From Comamonas testosteroni TK102 (GTDB lineage Bacteria; Pseudomonadota; Gammaproteobacteria; Burkholderiales; Burkholderiaceae_C): DNA of 64,000 nucleotides. The translations under genes and the position numbers were made by a program. The notes beneath the pieces were generated by a model. The model made no database searches and had not been told where the DNA came from. It was given only the letters and a program-made list of their open reading frames with translations. Numbering within the stretch: the stretch's first letter is position 1; every line of letters begins with the position of its first letter. Below, piece by piece: positions 26,801 through 35,510 of the stretch. The DNA lies in assembly GCF_000739375.1 (NCBI RefSeq), contig NZ_CP006704.1, positions 4,650,001 through 4,714,000 of the forward strand, read 5' to 3'.

Positions 26801-27234
26801 GGGTAGATCCAAAATGTGTGTTGAGCCCCGCGGTCGGGGCTGCCGAGGATGCCGTCCAGGCGGCCATGGAAGCGAGCGCGCCCACCAGGAATAACGGCAC
26901 GCCGGCCCATGCCCTCGGATACCAGTTGTCGATGGAGTCTGGTGCCGTGCAGGACCCGCCAGGGGCGGGCGCAAACGACAGAGGAGCCTACCTCCGGCCT
27001 CTTCGCCGCATTGCCCTTCTGTCGAAGGGTCTCCACCGAAATCACAGCGCGCACGCCGGACAAGCACCCATCGCTTTTTGCCAGGGTATTCCTCGTCATC
27101 CACGTGACGTCAATCAGGCTGGGAGCGCTCCTCCCGAAATCGCCTTCCTGAACGGCTGGGCAGTCCCGGAAGAAGGAGCGATAGGTGTTGCTCCGCAGCT
27201 GATGCGCCAGATCAGGCTCTTCCTTCGTCGACAT
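26797..27234 (-). CDS. Hypothetical protein with a strong ribosome site
   Basis: This is a 145-codon frame starting MSTKEEPDLAHQLRSNTYRS. GAAGGAG lies 7 bases before the ATG, a MarR-type palindrome lies 52-67 bases upstream, and the stop overlaps the DUF2798 start; these favour a real gene. Against it, the second half (RARFHGRLDGILGSPDRGAQ) looks like out-of-frame GC-rich sequence, so a frameshift may have scrambled the C-terminus. I recognise no family. Confidence 0.4.
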   Translation of the reverse strand: MSTKEEPDLAHQLRSNTYRSFFRDCPAVQEGDFGRSAPSLIDVTWMTRNTLAKSDGCLSGVRAVISVETLRQKGNAAKRPEVGSSVVCARPWRVLHGTRLHRQLVSEGMGRRAVIPGGRARFHGRLDGILGSPDRGAQHTFWIYP

Positions 27235-27285
27235 GGGCTCTCCTTCGTTTGGTTAGCAACTCTGCGTCGCAATGTTAAATTATTG

Positions 27286-27301
27286 TTAGATAGCAAACTA
27301 A
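27286..27301. promoter_or_regulatory. MarR-type operator near the right IS copy
   Basis: TTAGATAGCAAACTAA matches the perfect porin site at 3987 in 14 of 16 bases. It lies upstream of the leftward gene starting at 27234. It is the fourth locus in the window with this motif. Confidence 0.55.
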
Positions 27302-27329
27302 AATTATCCGTCATATAAGCTCTACGTCA

Positions 27330-27500
27330 TATGATTTCCGGCCGTTACATCGCGAGCACCTCGACGACTTCATCAGCGTCTACAACTTCGCGCGCAGGCT
27401 CAGGACTCTGCAGGGCTTGGCACTCTGCGAATTCATCTGCAGACAGTGTGAGCGGCTCAGGATTGATCCGATCCATCCAATGCCGGCACTGAACACCTAG
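27330..27500 (+). pseudogene. IS481-family transposase C-terminal fragment
   Basis: These 56 codons read YDFRPLHREHLDDFISVYNF, ARRLRTLQGLALCEFICRQ and IDPIHPMPALNT, the usual C-terminus of an IS481-type transposase. The rest is missing. Its TAG stop is part of the CTAG where IS copy 2 is inserted. Confidence 0.75.
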
Positions 27501-28317
27501 GGCGTGTTGAGATTTAACGTGAATTGATCACAGCCGATACCAACGTGATGACAGCAGCGAAGCTGCTGTCTGTCTTGTCGCAGCGCATTGCAATACGTTT
27601 GAACTCCTTGAGCTTGCAAAAGAAGTTCTCGATCAGGTGCCGCCACTTGTAGACCTCTATATCAATCTGCAAGGGCGCTCGCCGATTGGACTTATGTGCA
27701 ATCACCACTTGGAAGCCCTGTGCCAGCAAGCGTTGCTCCAGCCAGTCTGCGTCAAATGCTTTATCGGCCAGCAATGCCAGCAGATCTATGCCTTCAAGCA
27801 GTTGCTCTACACCTTGAAGATCATGTCGTTGGCCTGGCCGCAAAACAAATCGGATCAAGTTCCCAAGGGTATCTGTCAGCGCCAAGATCTTGGTGGTCAA
27901 ACCACCTCGACTGCGACCTATGGCCTAGCCCGCAGACCCTCTTTTGCACCCTTACCATGCCGGTGCACTCGCACCATCGTTGCATCCAACATCACGTATT
28001 CCATGTGCGGTTGATCGCTGACTGCATCAAACAGCTTTTGAAAAACATCAGCTTTGACCCAGTCGCGAAACCGCTTCAAGACGGTGCTCCACTTACCAAA
28101 CTCGGGTGGCAAATCTCGCCAAGGGCTACCTGTTCGTGTAATCCAAAGCACTGCTTCCAAGAAGAGTCGATTGTTGGAGCCACTGCGTCCTCGGTCTCCA
28201 ACCTTCCCCAAACACAATGGACTCATACGAGTCCATTGTCCATCTCTCAAAACATATCGCATCACCGCGATGATTGTCACGTAGCCGCGGAGATAAAGGA
28301 TCAAATCTCAACAAATC
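27501..28317 (-). mobile_element. IS5-family (IS427-like) element, copy 2
   Basis: This is an 817-bp copy of the element at 8846-9662, in the same orientation and differing by one base. It is flanked by CTAG on both sides (27497-27500 and 28318-28321), which fits a 4-bp target duplication. The left CTAG ends an IS481 fragment and the right CTAG is the stop codon of a LysR gene. Confidence 0.92.
27514..28262 (-). CDS. IS5-family transposase, two overlapping frames (copy 2)
   Basis: The organisation is the same as in copy 1: an N-terminal frame (27918-28262) with YVMLDATMVRVHRHGKG and a C-terminal frame (27514-27900) with LADKAFDADWL and HLIENFFCKLKEF, to be joined by frameshifting. The only protein difference is Ala for Glu in HKSNRRAPLQ. 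All DDE residues are present, so this copy may also be active. Confidence 0.85.
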
Positions 28318-29208
28318 CTAGTCGAACACGAGCTTCGCAACCACTCCACGCAGCCATTGGTTCGCCGGGTCCCTGTGTGCGCGCCGATGCCAGAACTGCC
28401 GCACATCAGCTGCAGGAATCTTCAGTGGAACCGGAAGGATCTGTACACCCCTGACGTTACGCGCCGCGTTGCGCGGCACGGTGACCACTAGGTTGGACCG
28501 CTCGACGACGTCCGCCGCGACATGGTAGTGGGTCACGCGCAGGATGACCTTGCGCTTGGCACGCATCTTTGACAGGGCACGCTCCACCAAGTCATCCGCA
28601 TGGCCCGTCGCCACGGCCACGTGCTGGGCCTGCAGAAACTGTTGCAGCGTGAAGTCGCTACGGATCGACGGATGCCGCTTGCGCACGAGGCAGCAATAGG
28701 GATCACCAAACAGGCGCTGCTGGTAGAAGCCCGACTTCAGAAAGGCAAGATTGCCGATCGCGAGGTCCGCCTCGCCGCTCTGCAGCAGCTGCAAATACTC
28801 TTCATTGGGTCGTCGCAGCGACTCGATGCGCACATGGGGCGCTTCTCGCAGCACCTCCGATATCAGCCGTGGCAGAACAATGGCCTCCCCCGCGTCGGAC
28901 ATGAGGATTTTGAACGTCCGTTCCGACTCCCGCGGGTCGAATCCGTGCGGTCTCTCCAGCGTCTGCTGAAGGATCGCCAGCGCCCGGCGAACCGGACCAA
29001 TGAGTTCTTCGGCTAGTGCCGTCGGCTCCATCCCCCCCGTCGTCCGCACGAACAGCGTATCGGAGCAGGCCTTACGCAGGCGCAGCAGCGCATTGCTCAT
29101 GGCCGGCTGCGACAGGCCCGCAGTGATCGCCGCCCGCGACACATTGCGTTCCGCATAGATGGCGGCGAAGACCCTCAGCAGGTTCAGATCGAAGGTTTTG
29201 ATATTCAT
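28318..29208 (-). CDS. LysR-family regulator divergent from an aromatic monooxygenase
   Basis: This is a 296-residue LysR activator with HTH FDLNLLRVFAAIYAERNVSR then AAITAGLSQPAMSNALLRLR. The effector domain (FKILMSDAGEAIVLPRLISE) and the end RQFWHRRAHRDPANQWLRGV resemble the LysR at 13908, both of the NahR group. It is divergent from the FAD monooxygenase at 29301 across 92 bp, the standard layout for a LysR and its target. Its stop codon lies in the CTAG abutting IS copy 2. The protein looks complete, so the insertion did not damage it. Confidence 0.9.
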   Translation of the reverse strand: MNIKTFDLNLLRVFAAIYAERNVSRAAITAGLSQPAMSNALLRLRKACSDTLFVRTTGGMEPTALAEELIGPVRRALAILQQTLERPHGFDPRESERTFKILMSDAGEAIVLPRLISEVLREAPHVRIESLRRPNEEYLQLLQSGEADLAIGNLAFLKSGFYQQRLFGDPYCCLVRKRHPSIRSDFTLQQFLQAQHVAVATGHADDLVERALSKMRAKRKVILRVTHYHVAADVVERSNLVVTVPRNAARNVRGVQILPVPLKIPAADVRQFWHRRAHRDPANQWLRGVVAKLVFD

Positions 29209-29300
29209 ATCCTGAATTTTATTTCTCTCTAATATCGATTAGACATGGTTGGTGTAGGCAGTGATCATTTCCCCACCGAAGCAAGAAAGGAAGAGAACCG

Positions 29301-30917
29301 ATGGGGACAGAGATCAAGACACCCGTGCTGATTGTGGGTGGAGGCCCGGTGGGCCTGTCGGTGGCAATCGAACTGGGGTGGCGGGGGATCGAGTCGATCC
29401 TTGTGGACGAAGGCGACGGGACAATCGAACACCCGCGCACCGGCCTCATCGCGGTGCGCACGATGGAGTTGTTCCGGCGCTGGGGGCTGTCGCAGCGCGT
29501 GCGCGAATGCGGCTTCCCGGAGGACTATGACCTCTCGATGTTCTTTTGCACGTCGCTCAATGGCCTGCTGCTCGACCAGGAAAAGTATCCGAGCATGCGC
29601 GACGCACCAACGCCGCCCGAGACACCCGAGAAGAAGCAGCGCTGCCCACAGTTGTGGCTGCAGCCCATCCTCACCGACGCGGCACGCTCCGAGCCAAAGA
29701 CCCAATTGCTCTTCAAGCACCGCTTCGTTTCGCTGCTGCAGGACGACCAAGGCGTCACGGCGGTCGTCACCAACCTGAACACAGGCGAGCCCTTCACCAT
29801 CCGCGCGCAGTATCTACTCGGCTGTGATGGCGCCACCAGCCAGGTGCGTGAACAGGTAGGCATTAAGATGGAAGGCAGACTGCTCAGCTACTCCGTGAAC
29901 GTCCTGATCCGCGCGCCGGGCCTGGTCGACAAGCACAAGCTGGGCCCAGCCGAGCGCTACCTCTTTGTGGGCCCGGAGGGAACCTGGGGCAATCTGACCG
30001 TCGTCGACGGGAACGAGATCTGGCGCCTGACGGTGCTGGGCTCGGAAGAGAAGATGGATCTGAAGAACTTCGATCCCGCAGCCTGGGTTCGGCGCGCGAT
30101 CGGCCGCGACGACGTGGAGTTCGAGGTGGACTCCGCCATCCCGTGGCGGCGCAGCGAAATGCTCGCAGATCGCTACTATCAGGGCCGTGTCGTGCTCGTG
30201 GGAGACTCCGCCCACACCATGTCGCCGACCGGTGGCATGGGCATGAACACCGGAGCGCAGGAGGTGATGGACATCGGCTGGAAGCTCGAGGGCCTCATCA
30301 ACGGCTGGGGCGGCCCTGCCCTGCTGCGCAGCTACGAGTTGGAACGCCGGCCGATCGCGAAGCGCAACATCGACTTCTCCACGCAGAACTTCAGGGCATG
30401 GCGGGACACGCCCAGCCCGGCGGCCGTCTGCGACGCGACCCCCGAGGGCGAGAAGGTTCGCAAGGACCTCGGCAAGCGCCTGCGCGAATCGACACGCGTG
30501 GAATGGGAGTCGCTAGGCCTGCAGATTGGCCATCGCTACGAGGGCTCGCCGATCTGCGTTCCTGATGGCACACCACCGCCCCCGGACGAATACTCGACGT
30601 ATATCCCGACGACACGCCCCGGGTCTCGCGCACCGCATGTCTGGCTAAGCGATGGCCGATCGACGCTCGACCTGTTCGGCGATGGGTTCGTGCTCATGTG
30701 CCTCGACCACAAGCTGGATGCGGATGCGCACGCGCTTGCCAATGCCTTCGCCGCCAAGAGAGTTCCCTTCCGGATCGAGTTCATCGCTCAGGCCGACGTG
30801 GCGGCGGCATACGAGCGCCCCCTGGTCCTGGTTCGGCCCGACGGGCATGTCGCATGGCGTGGCACCCGCGTGGAACTCCCGGGCCAGGTGGTAGACACGG
30901 TCCGAGGCGCCGCATAG
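29301..30917 (+). CDS. FAD-dependent aromatic monooxygenase (PHBH/MhpA type)
   Basis: This is a 538-residue class A flavoprotein hydroxylase that uses NAD(P)H and O2 to hydroxylate an aromatic ring. It has the dinucleotide motif VLIVGGGPVGLSVAIELGWR near the N-terminus, the DG motif YLLGCDGATSQVREQVG and the GD motif VVLVGDSAHTMSPTGGMGMN. The C-terminal third (from about 430) is the thioredoxin-like domain of the 3-(3-hydroxyphenyl)propionate and phenol hydroxylase branch. GGAAGAG precedes the ATG. It is followed 38 bp downstream by a Bug gene and is probably controlled by the divergent LysR. The substrate is unknown. Confidence 0.9.
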   Translation: MGTEIKTPVLIVGGGPVGLSVAIELGWRGIESILVDEGDGTIEHPRTGLIAVRTMELFRRWGLSQRVRECGFPEDYDLSMFFCTSLNGLLLDQEKYPSMRDAPTPPETPEKKQRCPQLWLQPILTDAARSEPKTQLLFKHRFVSLLQDDQGVTAVVTNLNTGEPFTIRAQYLLGCDGATSQVREQVGIKMEGRLLSYSVNVLIRAPGLVDKHKLGPAERYLFVGPEGTWGNLTVVDGNEIWRLTVLGSEEKMDLKNFDPAAWVRRAIGRDDVEFEVDSAIPWRRSEMLADRYYQGRVVLVGDSAHTMSPTGGMGMNTGAQEVMDIGWKLEGLINGWGGPALLRSYELERRPIAKRNIDFSTQNFRAWRDTPSPAAVCDATPEGEKVRKDLGKRLRESTRVEWESLGLQIGHRYEGSPICVPDGTPPPPDEYSTYIPTTRPGSRAPHVWLSDGRSTLDLFGDGFVLMCLDHKLDADAHALANAFAAKRVPFRIEFIAQADVAAAYERPLVLVRPDGHVAWRGTRVELPGQVVDTVRGAA

Positions 30918-30955
30918 AGCAGCCCCCACCTCACAAACCCAAAAGAGACAAACCG

Positions 30956-31945
30956 ATGAAGACTAAACTGCCTAGCAGCGCGTTCAAGGCGGTGGCAACT
31001 GCCCTCCTGGGCTCATGCATCGCACTAGGCGCGCACGCCAACGGCTATCCGAGCAAACCCATCACGCTTGTCGTCCCCTTCCCCCCCGGGGGAAGCAACG
31101 ACGCCCTGGCACGCACGGTAGGCCAGAAGCTCAGCGAGTACTGGAAGCAGCCCGTTCTCGTGGACAACCGGCCCGGTGCTGGCGGCAACATAGGCACCAA
31201 GCACGTGGCGAAGGCCGTACCCGACGGCTACACCCTGCTTGTCGTCGCCAACAATTTTGTCACCAACCCGTTCCTCTATCCAGACGGGCGCGCAGGCTAC
31301 GACCCGGTCAAGGAATTCGTCCCCGTCACCCAGCTGGGCCGTGTACCGTTCGTACTGGTCGTCAATCCAGGCTTTGCCGCCAAATCCACCCAGGAACTGA
31401 TCGCCCTGGCCAAGGCCCAGCCCGGCAAGCTGTCCTATGGCTCCGCCGGCATCGGCACCCCGCACCATCTGACGGGCGAGCTCTTCAAGAGCCTGGCCGG
31501 CATCGACATGGTGCACGTGCCGTACCGCGGCGCCCAGCCCGTGGTCACCGACCTCATCGGGGGTCAGATCCAGGTCCTCTTCGGCGTCGCGAATTCGGTG
31601 CTGCCCCACATCAAGACCGGTGCCTTGCGGCCGCTCGCGGTGACGGGCGAGCAGCCCCTGTTCTATCTTCCGAACGTCCCGACTGTCGCCAGCGCCGGCT
31701 TCAAGGGCTTTCGAAGCGAGGTCTGGATAGCTCTGGTCGCACCGGCGGGCACGCCCGCCGACGTAGTGGCCAAGATCGAGGAAGCGGCGGGCCGGGCTCT
31801 GCGCGATCCTTCCGTCAAGGCGACGCTGGAAGCCCAAGGGCTAGAGCCAGCCCCCTCGACCCCGACGGCCCTCAAGGCCTTGATGCAGGAAGACACGGCA
31901 CGCTGGTCCAAGGTCATCAAGGATACCGGCGCAAGAGCCGAGTGA
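30956..31945 (+). CDS. Bug/TctC-type solute-binding protein
   Basis: This is a 329-residue periplasmic binding protein. The ATG at 30956 follows a purine-rich AAAGAGAC; the same frame is open back to 30698, but that part lies inside the monooxygenase gene. The signal peptide (AVATALLGSCIALGAHA) precedes NGYPSKPITLVVPFPPGGSN, VDNRPGAGGNIGTKHVA and PDGYTLLVV. It is the closest of the four Bug proteins to the one at 4535 (shared VPFVLVVN-like, HVPYRGAQPVVTDLIGGQ and SVLPHIK segments), consistent with the two units once being neighbours. It probably feeds the monooxygenase substrate. Confidence 0.92.
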   Translation: MKTKLPSSAFKAVATALLGSCIALGAHANGYPSKPITLVVPFPPGGSNDALARTVGQKLSEYWKQPVLVDNRPGAGGNIGTKHVAKAVPDGYTLLVVANNFVTNPFLYPDGRAGYDPVKEFVPVTQLGRVPFVLVVNPGFAAKSTQELIALAKAQPGKLSYGSAGIGTPHHLTGELFKSLAGIDMVHVPYRGAQPVVTDLIGGQIQVLFGVANSVLPHIKTGALRPLAVTGEQPLFYLPNVPTVASAGFKGFRSEVWIALVAPAGTPADVVAKIEEAAGRALRDPSVKATLEAQGLEPAPSTPTALKALMQEDTARWSKVIKDTGARAE

Positions 31946-31970
31946 TCCGAGCCGGTGAAGACTGTGACTG

Positions 31971-32847
31971 AGAGCCGCTAATCTCACTTCCCTTTGAGAT
32001 CAGCCAGAAGCATTTATGCTCCTGGCCCTCATGGCAAGACAACCCGTTAGCAAAGAACTGTAGCGACAGTTGTAGTCCCTGATCCCAGCCTTCACGCCTT
32101 CCGTCAAAGGTGGCGCACGTAAGCTTCACCGTGAGCGATGAAGCAGCGCTCAATGGCATTCTGTTCGTGCTGCAAACCGGCATCCCATGGGAAGACTTGC
32201 CTCAGTCCTTGGGTTACGGCAGTGGTATGACCTGCTGGCGGTGCTTGCGTGACTGGAATACCAATGGCGTCTGGCAGCGTTTGCACCAAGCCTTGCTGGT
32301 GCGTCTGCGCGAGCATGACCAGATTGATTGGAACCGAGCAAGCATAGCTGGCTCCACGGTGCCAAGCCCCCGGGGGGCCAGGAAACGGGCCCCAACCCCA
32401 CGGACAGAGGCAAGCTTGGCACCAAGCGCCACCTCGTCGTAGATGCTAGAGGCATCCCACTGTTGATCCTCGTCAGTGGTGCCAACAGGCATGACTCCAT
32501 GATGTTCGAGAAGTGGATGGATGCGATTCCTGCCATTACGGGCTTGCCGGGGCGGGCACGCAAGCGGCCGGAGAAGCTGCATGCGGACAAAGGCTACGAC
32601 TACAAGCGCTGCCGTGCCTATCTCAGACGACGAGGCATTGCCAGCCGGATTGCCAGGCGAGGTGTCGAGAGCAGCGAAAAGCTAGGCAAGCATCGCTGGG
32701 TTGTAGAGCGCACACATGGCTGGTTTGCAGGTTTTGGCAAGCTACACATCCGCTTTGAAAGGCGGCTGGATATCCACGAAGCGTTGCCGAAACTGGCCGC
32801 TACGATCAACTGTGCACGCTTCATGGATCGGTGGTGTTAGCCGCTCT
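31971..32847 (+). mobile_element. Decayed IS5-family element
   Basis: This is an 877-bp element bounded by an 11-bp inverted repeat with one mismatch, AGAGCCGCTAA at 31971-31981 and TTAGCCGCTCT at 32837-32847. It carries a broken IS5-type transposase. No target duplication is evident. It begins 25 bp after the Bug stop and marks the left side of the satellite module. Confidence 0.7.
32031..32840 (+). pseudogene. IS5-family transposase, frameshifted
   Basis: The start MARQPVSKEL at 32031 runs into a TAG. The next frame (32110-32442) gives DEAALNGILFVLQTGIPWED and GMTCWRCLRDWNTNGVWQRL. After a G-rich slip (CCCCGGGGGG near 32370) a further frame gives GPNPTDRGKLGTKRHLVVDA, ADKGYDYKRCRAYLRRRGI and the Glu block RWVVERTHGWFAGFGKLHIR. 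The last shift could be programmed, but the early stop and the first shift make it a pseudogene. Confidence 0.8.
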
Positions 32848-33149
32848 GAATAGAACCCAGGCTCTCCGAAGCGACAGATCGGTTGAATCTATTAGGGAAC
32901 CTCTGCATACATCCGTCGATACAATGAGCGACGGATCAAAATCTCGAAGGAAGCAAGGAGCCCCGTCTAGTCCAGCATATCCTCGAGATCGCTGTATAAC
33001 CCGTCCAATTTTTAGGTCACATCCCCACCTTGAGCTAGCTAATCAGGATCAGCATAAATCGCAAATATAACATCTGACGATTTCCTCTCAATTACTGGAT
33101 GGATGAAAAACACCTATTTCAGAAATTTAAATAAAATTAGGTTAATTAA
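32848..33149. other. Transition to AT-rich DNA
   Basis: This is about 300 bases without an ORF I can support. Base composition changes sharply from GC-rich at 32.9 kb to AT-rich by 33.05 kb, marking the edge of foreign DNA that holds the next gene. The next gene's promoter should be here. Confidence 0.4.
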
Positions 33150-34166
33150 TTGGCAACTATAAGACATCGATCAATAGAAGTTATTAATGACTTTGACTCC
33201 AGTAAATCTAACTACGAGCCATCAAATTTCGTTTCGGTTTTCGATATCAAAAAACCGATATCATTTAAATCCCTCGCAAAGAAATATATTGAAATACATT
33301 CCATCTCGGATCAAGAAGCAGTTTTTAAGAAATTTATTTATTACTATTTTATTTGGAAATTATCCACAGAAATTCTTCTCCATATGGAAGAAACCCGGGA
33401 GTCAACGGTCAAAAAATGGTGGGGCACAACAAATGAAAATACCAATCCTTTTAAGACAAAATGCATATTAAACAAAGCAAATTTTGCATATGAAAAAAAT
33501 CTGCTTACCACCAAGCATCATTTATCACTCAAATCAACCTACTTCAACTTATTGTTTTTATGCGTAAAAATAGAGCGCTTATGGACTATGAATATCACAA
33601 TCAGCGATGAATATTTCACAAAATTTATAAGAAACGAAATTCCTCATGATAAAAATATTTCTGAGGACTTAAAAAACTCTACAGGATATCTTTTTAGAAG
33701 ACTCCTAATCACTTCCAAAAAATTACTGGAATTATCAGCTCAGAAAAAAGGCATCCCAATAGATGAGCACATAAGAAGGCAAAGATCATCCAAAGCGGGC
33801 GTTGCAAGAAATAATGGAAGGCAAGAGTTGATCAATGAATTCAAAAAGTTATTTACTCAAATTGAATTGAATTTAAATACACCACTTAAAAACACTAACA
33901 AAAGCAACCTAAAAAATGGAAAAATCAAAAATTTTAAAAATCTCTATGATTGCTTCTACCTAGAATTTATCCAGATAATAATAGAATATCAAAAATCTGC
34001 TAAGCAAAATAATAAAAACTATGGATTAACACTTCAAGCAGATAATCTCGATACTAAATTTAAAGATTGGTCAAAAAGGGATGAAGATTTCAGAGTATTA
34101 ATTGATAAAATATACAACTCTGATATGCCAAACAAAAAAATAGCGCCCCGTGGTAGGGCGCTATAA
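33150..34166 (+). CDS. AT-rich orphan gene, unknown function
   Basis: This is a 338-residue Lys/Asn/Ile-rich protein; codon and base use differ strongly from every neighbour, which indicates recent transfer from an AT-rich source. It starts with TTG at 33150, with AGG about 8 bases upstream; no early in-frame ATG exists. I recognise no family. Visible features are an aromatic stretch (KKFIYYYFIWKLSTEILLHM), a basic segment (HIRRQRSSKAGVARNNGRQE) and a Lys/Asn-rich C-terminal half. The last codons (KIAPRGRAL) lie inside a terminator hairpin. Its position beside the replication genes of a satellite-like module is where such elements often keep anti-phage or other cargo genes; that is only an inference. 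Confidence 0.7.
   Translation: MATIRHRSIEVINDFDSSKSNYEPSNFVSVFDIKKPISFKSLAKKYIEIHSISDQEAVFKKFIYYYFIWKLSTEILLHMEETRESTVKKWWGTTNENTNPFKTKCILNKANFAYEKNLLTTKHHLSLKSTYFNLLFLCVKIERLWTMNITISDEYFTKFIRNEIPHDKNISEDLKNSTGYLFRRLLITSKKLLELSAQKKGIPIDEHIRRQRSSKAGVARNNGRQELINEFKKLFTQIELNLNTPLKNTNKSNLKNGKIKNFKNLYDCFYLEFIQIIIEYQKSAKQNNKNYGLTLQADNLDTKFKDWSKRDEDFRVLIDKIYNSDMPNKKIAPRGRAL
34140..34164 (-). terminator. Intrinsic terminator for the DUF3987 operon
   Basis: This is a 9-bp perfect stem (ATAGCGCCC / GGGCGCTAT) with a 7-base loop. On the minus strand it is followed by seven or more T, so it ends leftward transcripts from the gene at 34179-35510. The plus-strand gene reads through it in its last codons. 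Confidence 0.8.
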
Positions 34167-34178
34167 ACATATCAAATA

Positions 34179-35510
34179 TTAAAATTTACCCGACAAATTA
34201 TTGGCAATTGTTGTGTTTTTTGGATTCATAGCTGCGATTGATGCGGCCGTCAAAACTACATTCTTGCGCGTGTTCATCGGATAAAAACCAACCTTGCCCT
34301 CCAACTCCAGTTGGTCAAGCGCCATGTCAAGTTGATCGGCTTTACGCAGACTCAACGGCGCACCACGGATTAACGTGTTGCGAGGCGTCGCAGTTGCGTT
34401 GTACTTGACTGCGCGGCGCATCAGATAGTCATAGAGCGTCCGTGCCAATTCTTGCTGCAACGCCTCTTGAGGAAGCTTTCCGAAGCCCGCCCGGGCTTGC
34501 ACCAGATGCCATTGGACGATGTCAATCGCAGTCTCCATCGACGTACGTTCGATCATCTCCTGTGGGGCTGTAAACCACTGCAAGACCCCTGCCAAGCGCA
34601 GTGCCTGCTCTCCTGCACGGCGAACAAAGGGACGAATGCTGTGCCACATGCTGTCCCTCAACAACATCTCCCACTCTTCCAGAGCCTGCTTCCACAATTG
34701 TTCAGCGTCAGCGACAAGCCGCATCTTGCTACGGGGCTTGCCATGCATGAAAAGCTCCTTGTAGTCACGCATCAGCGCTTTGATGCGCTCGTGAAACTCA
34801 TGGTTGTAGGTATTCATGCTGCACGGCGGTGGAGGAACCGACAAAGGCATTGAAGCAAACGACATAAGCATGCGCGGCAAAAGCCCCGACTCGATCAAAT
34901 AAGCGCCTTTGTCACCTTTCATCATGCGGCTGAAGGTCAAGTCCTGGACCAGCATGCACAGCGCACCACGTGTATCAGCCACATAAGTCAATCCACGGGT
35001 ACGGCTAAGATGACGAATAGGCGCAGCATCGAAACGTTTGCACAGCGCAGGCACATCCAGGTTGCGGGTCAGCATGCTCCCTTCATCCAAGGCATAGAAC
35101 AAGGATTTGGCACCCTTGGCGTAAACATCGACTACGCCTTTCTCCGTTGCCTCCTCCAGCAAAAAGGGATGCGAACCCCAATGACGGAAGCTCATCTCTG
35201 GATCAAGATAGCCCTCCATGCCCCGCTCGAACTCCTCCATACCACGACAGGCCAACTTCAGCACCGTGGACTTGCGATCGCCAGACAAAGCCACAACACC
35301 GGTGAACAGACTGGTGGGCATGTCAGTGCCAAACGGGCTCAGGACATCTGCCACACCTTGCACTGCCGCCGATGCCACACTCACGGCCACAGGGCCAACC
35401 AAGGCATCGTTGGCCTGGGTCGCATGCATCACGCAGTAGACGAAATCGCGCATCATCGGCGGCAAAGATTCCGTTGGATAAAGCAGCTGACCTTCTTTCA
35501 AGACACTCAT
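34179..35510 (-). CDS. DUF3987 (YfjI-like) primase/helicase-associated protein
   Basis: This is a 443-residue protein of the DUF3987/YfjI group found in satellites, prophages and plasmids. The N-terminal half has a P-loop-like segment (VVALSGDRKSTVLKLACRGM) that is degenerate: family members usually read SGERKS here. ALDEGSMLTRN is a Walker-B-like segment. The C-terminal part (RRAGEQALRLAGVLQWFTAP) is the usual helical region. It probably helps replicate or transfer the element. It overlaps the end of the Rep-like gene by 4 bases, so they are coupled, and it ends at a strong terminator. Confidence 0.75.
   Translation of the reverse strand: MSVLKEGQLLYPTESLPPMMRDFVYCVMHATQANDALVGPVAVSVASAAVQGVADVLSPFGTDMPTSLFTGVVALSGDRKSTVLKLACRGMEEFERGMEGYLDPEMSFRHWGSHPFLLEEATEKGVVDVYAKGAKSLFYALDEGSMLTRNLDVPALCKRFDAAPIRHLSRTRGLTYVADTRGALCMLVQDLTFSRMMKGDKGAYLIESGLLPRMLMSFASMPLSVPPPPCSMNTYNHEFHERIKALMRDYKELFMHGKPRSKMRLVADAEQLWKQALEEWEMLLRDSMWHSIRPFVRRAGEQALRLAGVLQWFTAPQEMIERTSMETAIDIVQWHLVQARAGFGKLPQEALQQELARTLYDYLMRRAVKYNATATPRNTLIRGAPLSLRKADQLDMALDQLELEGKVGFYPMNTRKNVVLTAASIAAMNPKNTTIANNLSGKF

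Larger units (their letters stand above)
8846..28317. mobile_element. Putative composite transposon carrying phthalate and Rieske oxygenase genes
   Basis: Two 817-bp IS5-family copies in the same orientation bracket about 17.8 kb of cargo. CTAG abuts both outer edges (8842-8845 and 28318-28321). Joining the outer flanks at one CTAG gives convergent genes, an ALDH and a LysR, whose stop codons overlap exactly; this is the expected look of a pre-insertion site. Copy 2 also has CTAG on its inner side, whereas copy 1 has CTGG. Entry by recombination between two IS copies is therefore equally possible. The boundary is an inference. Confidence 0.5.

Noticed and set aside
32941..33149. A tRNA or attachment site at the start of the AT-rich region
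   Set aside because: I looked for a cloverleaf and a CCA-type end and for a repeat of this edge near 42.3 kb and found neither.
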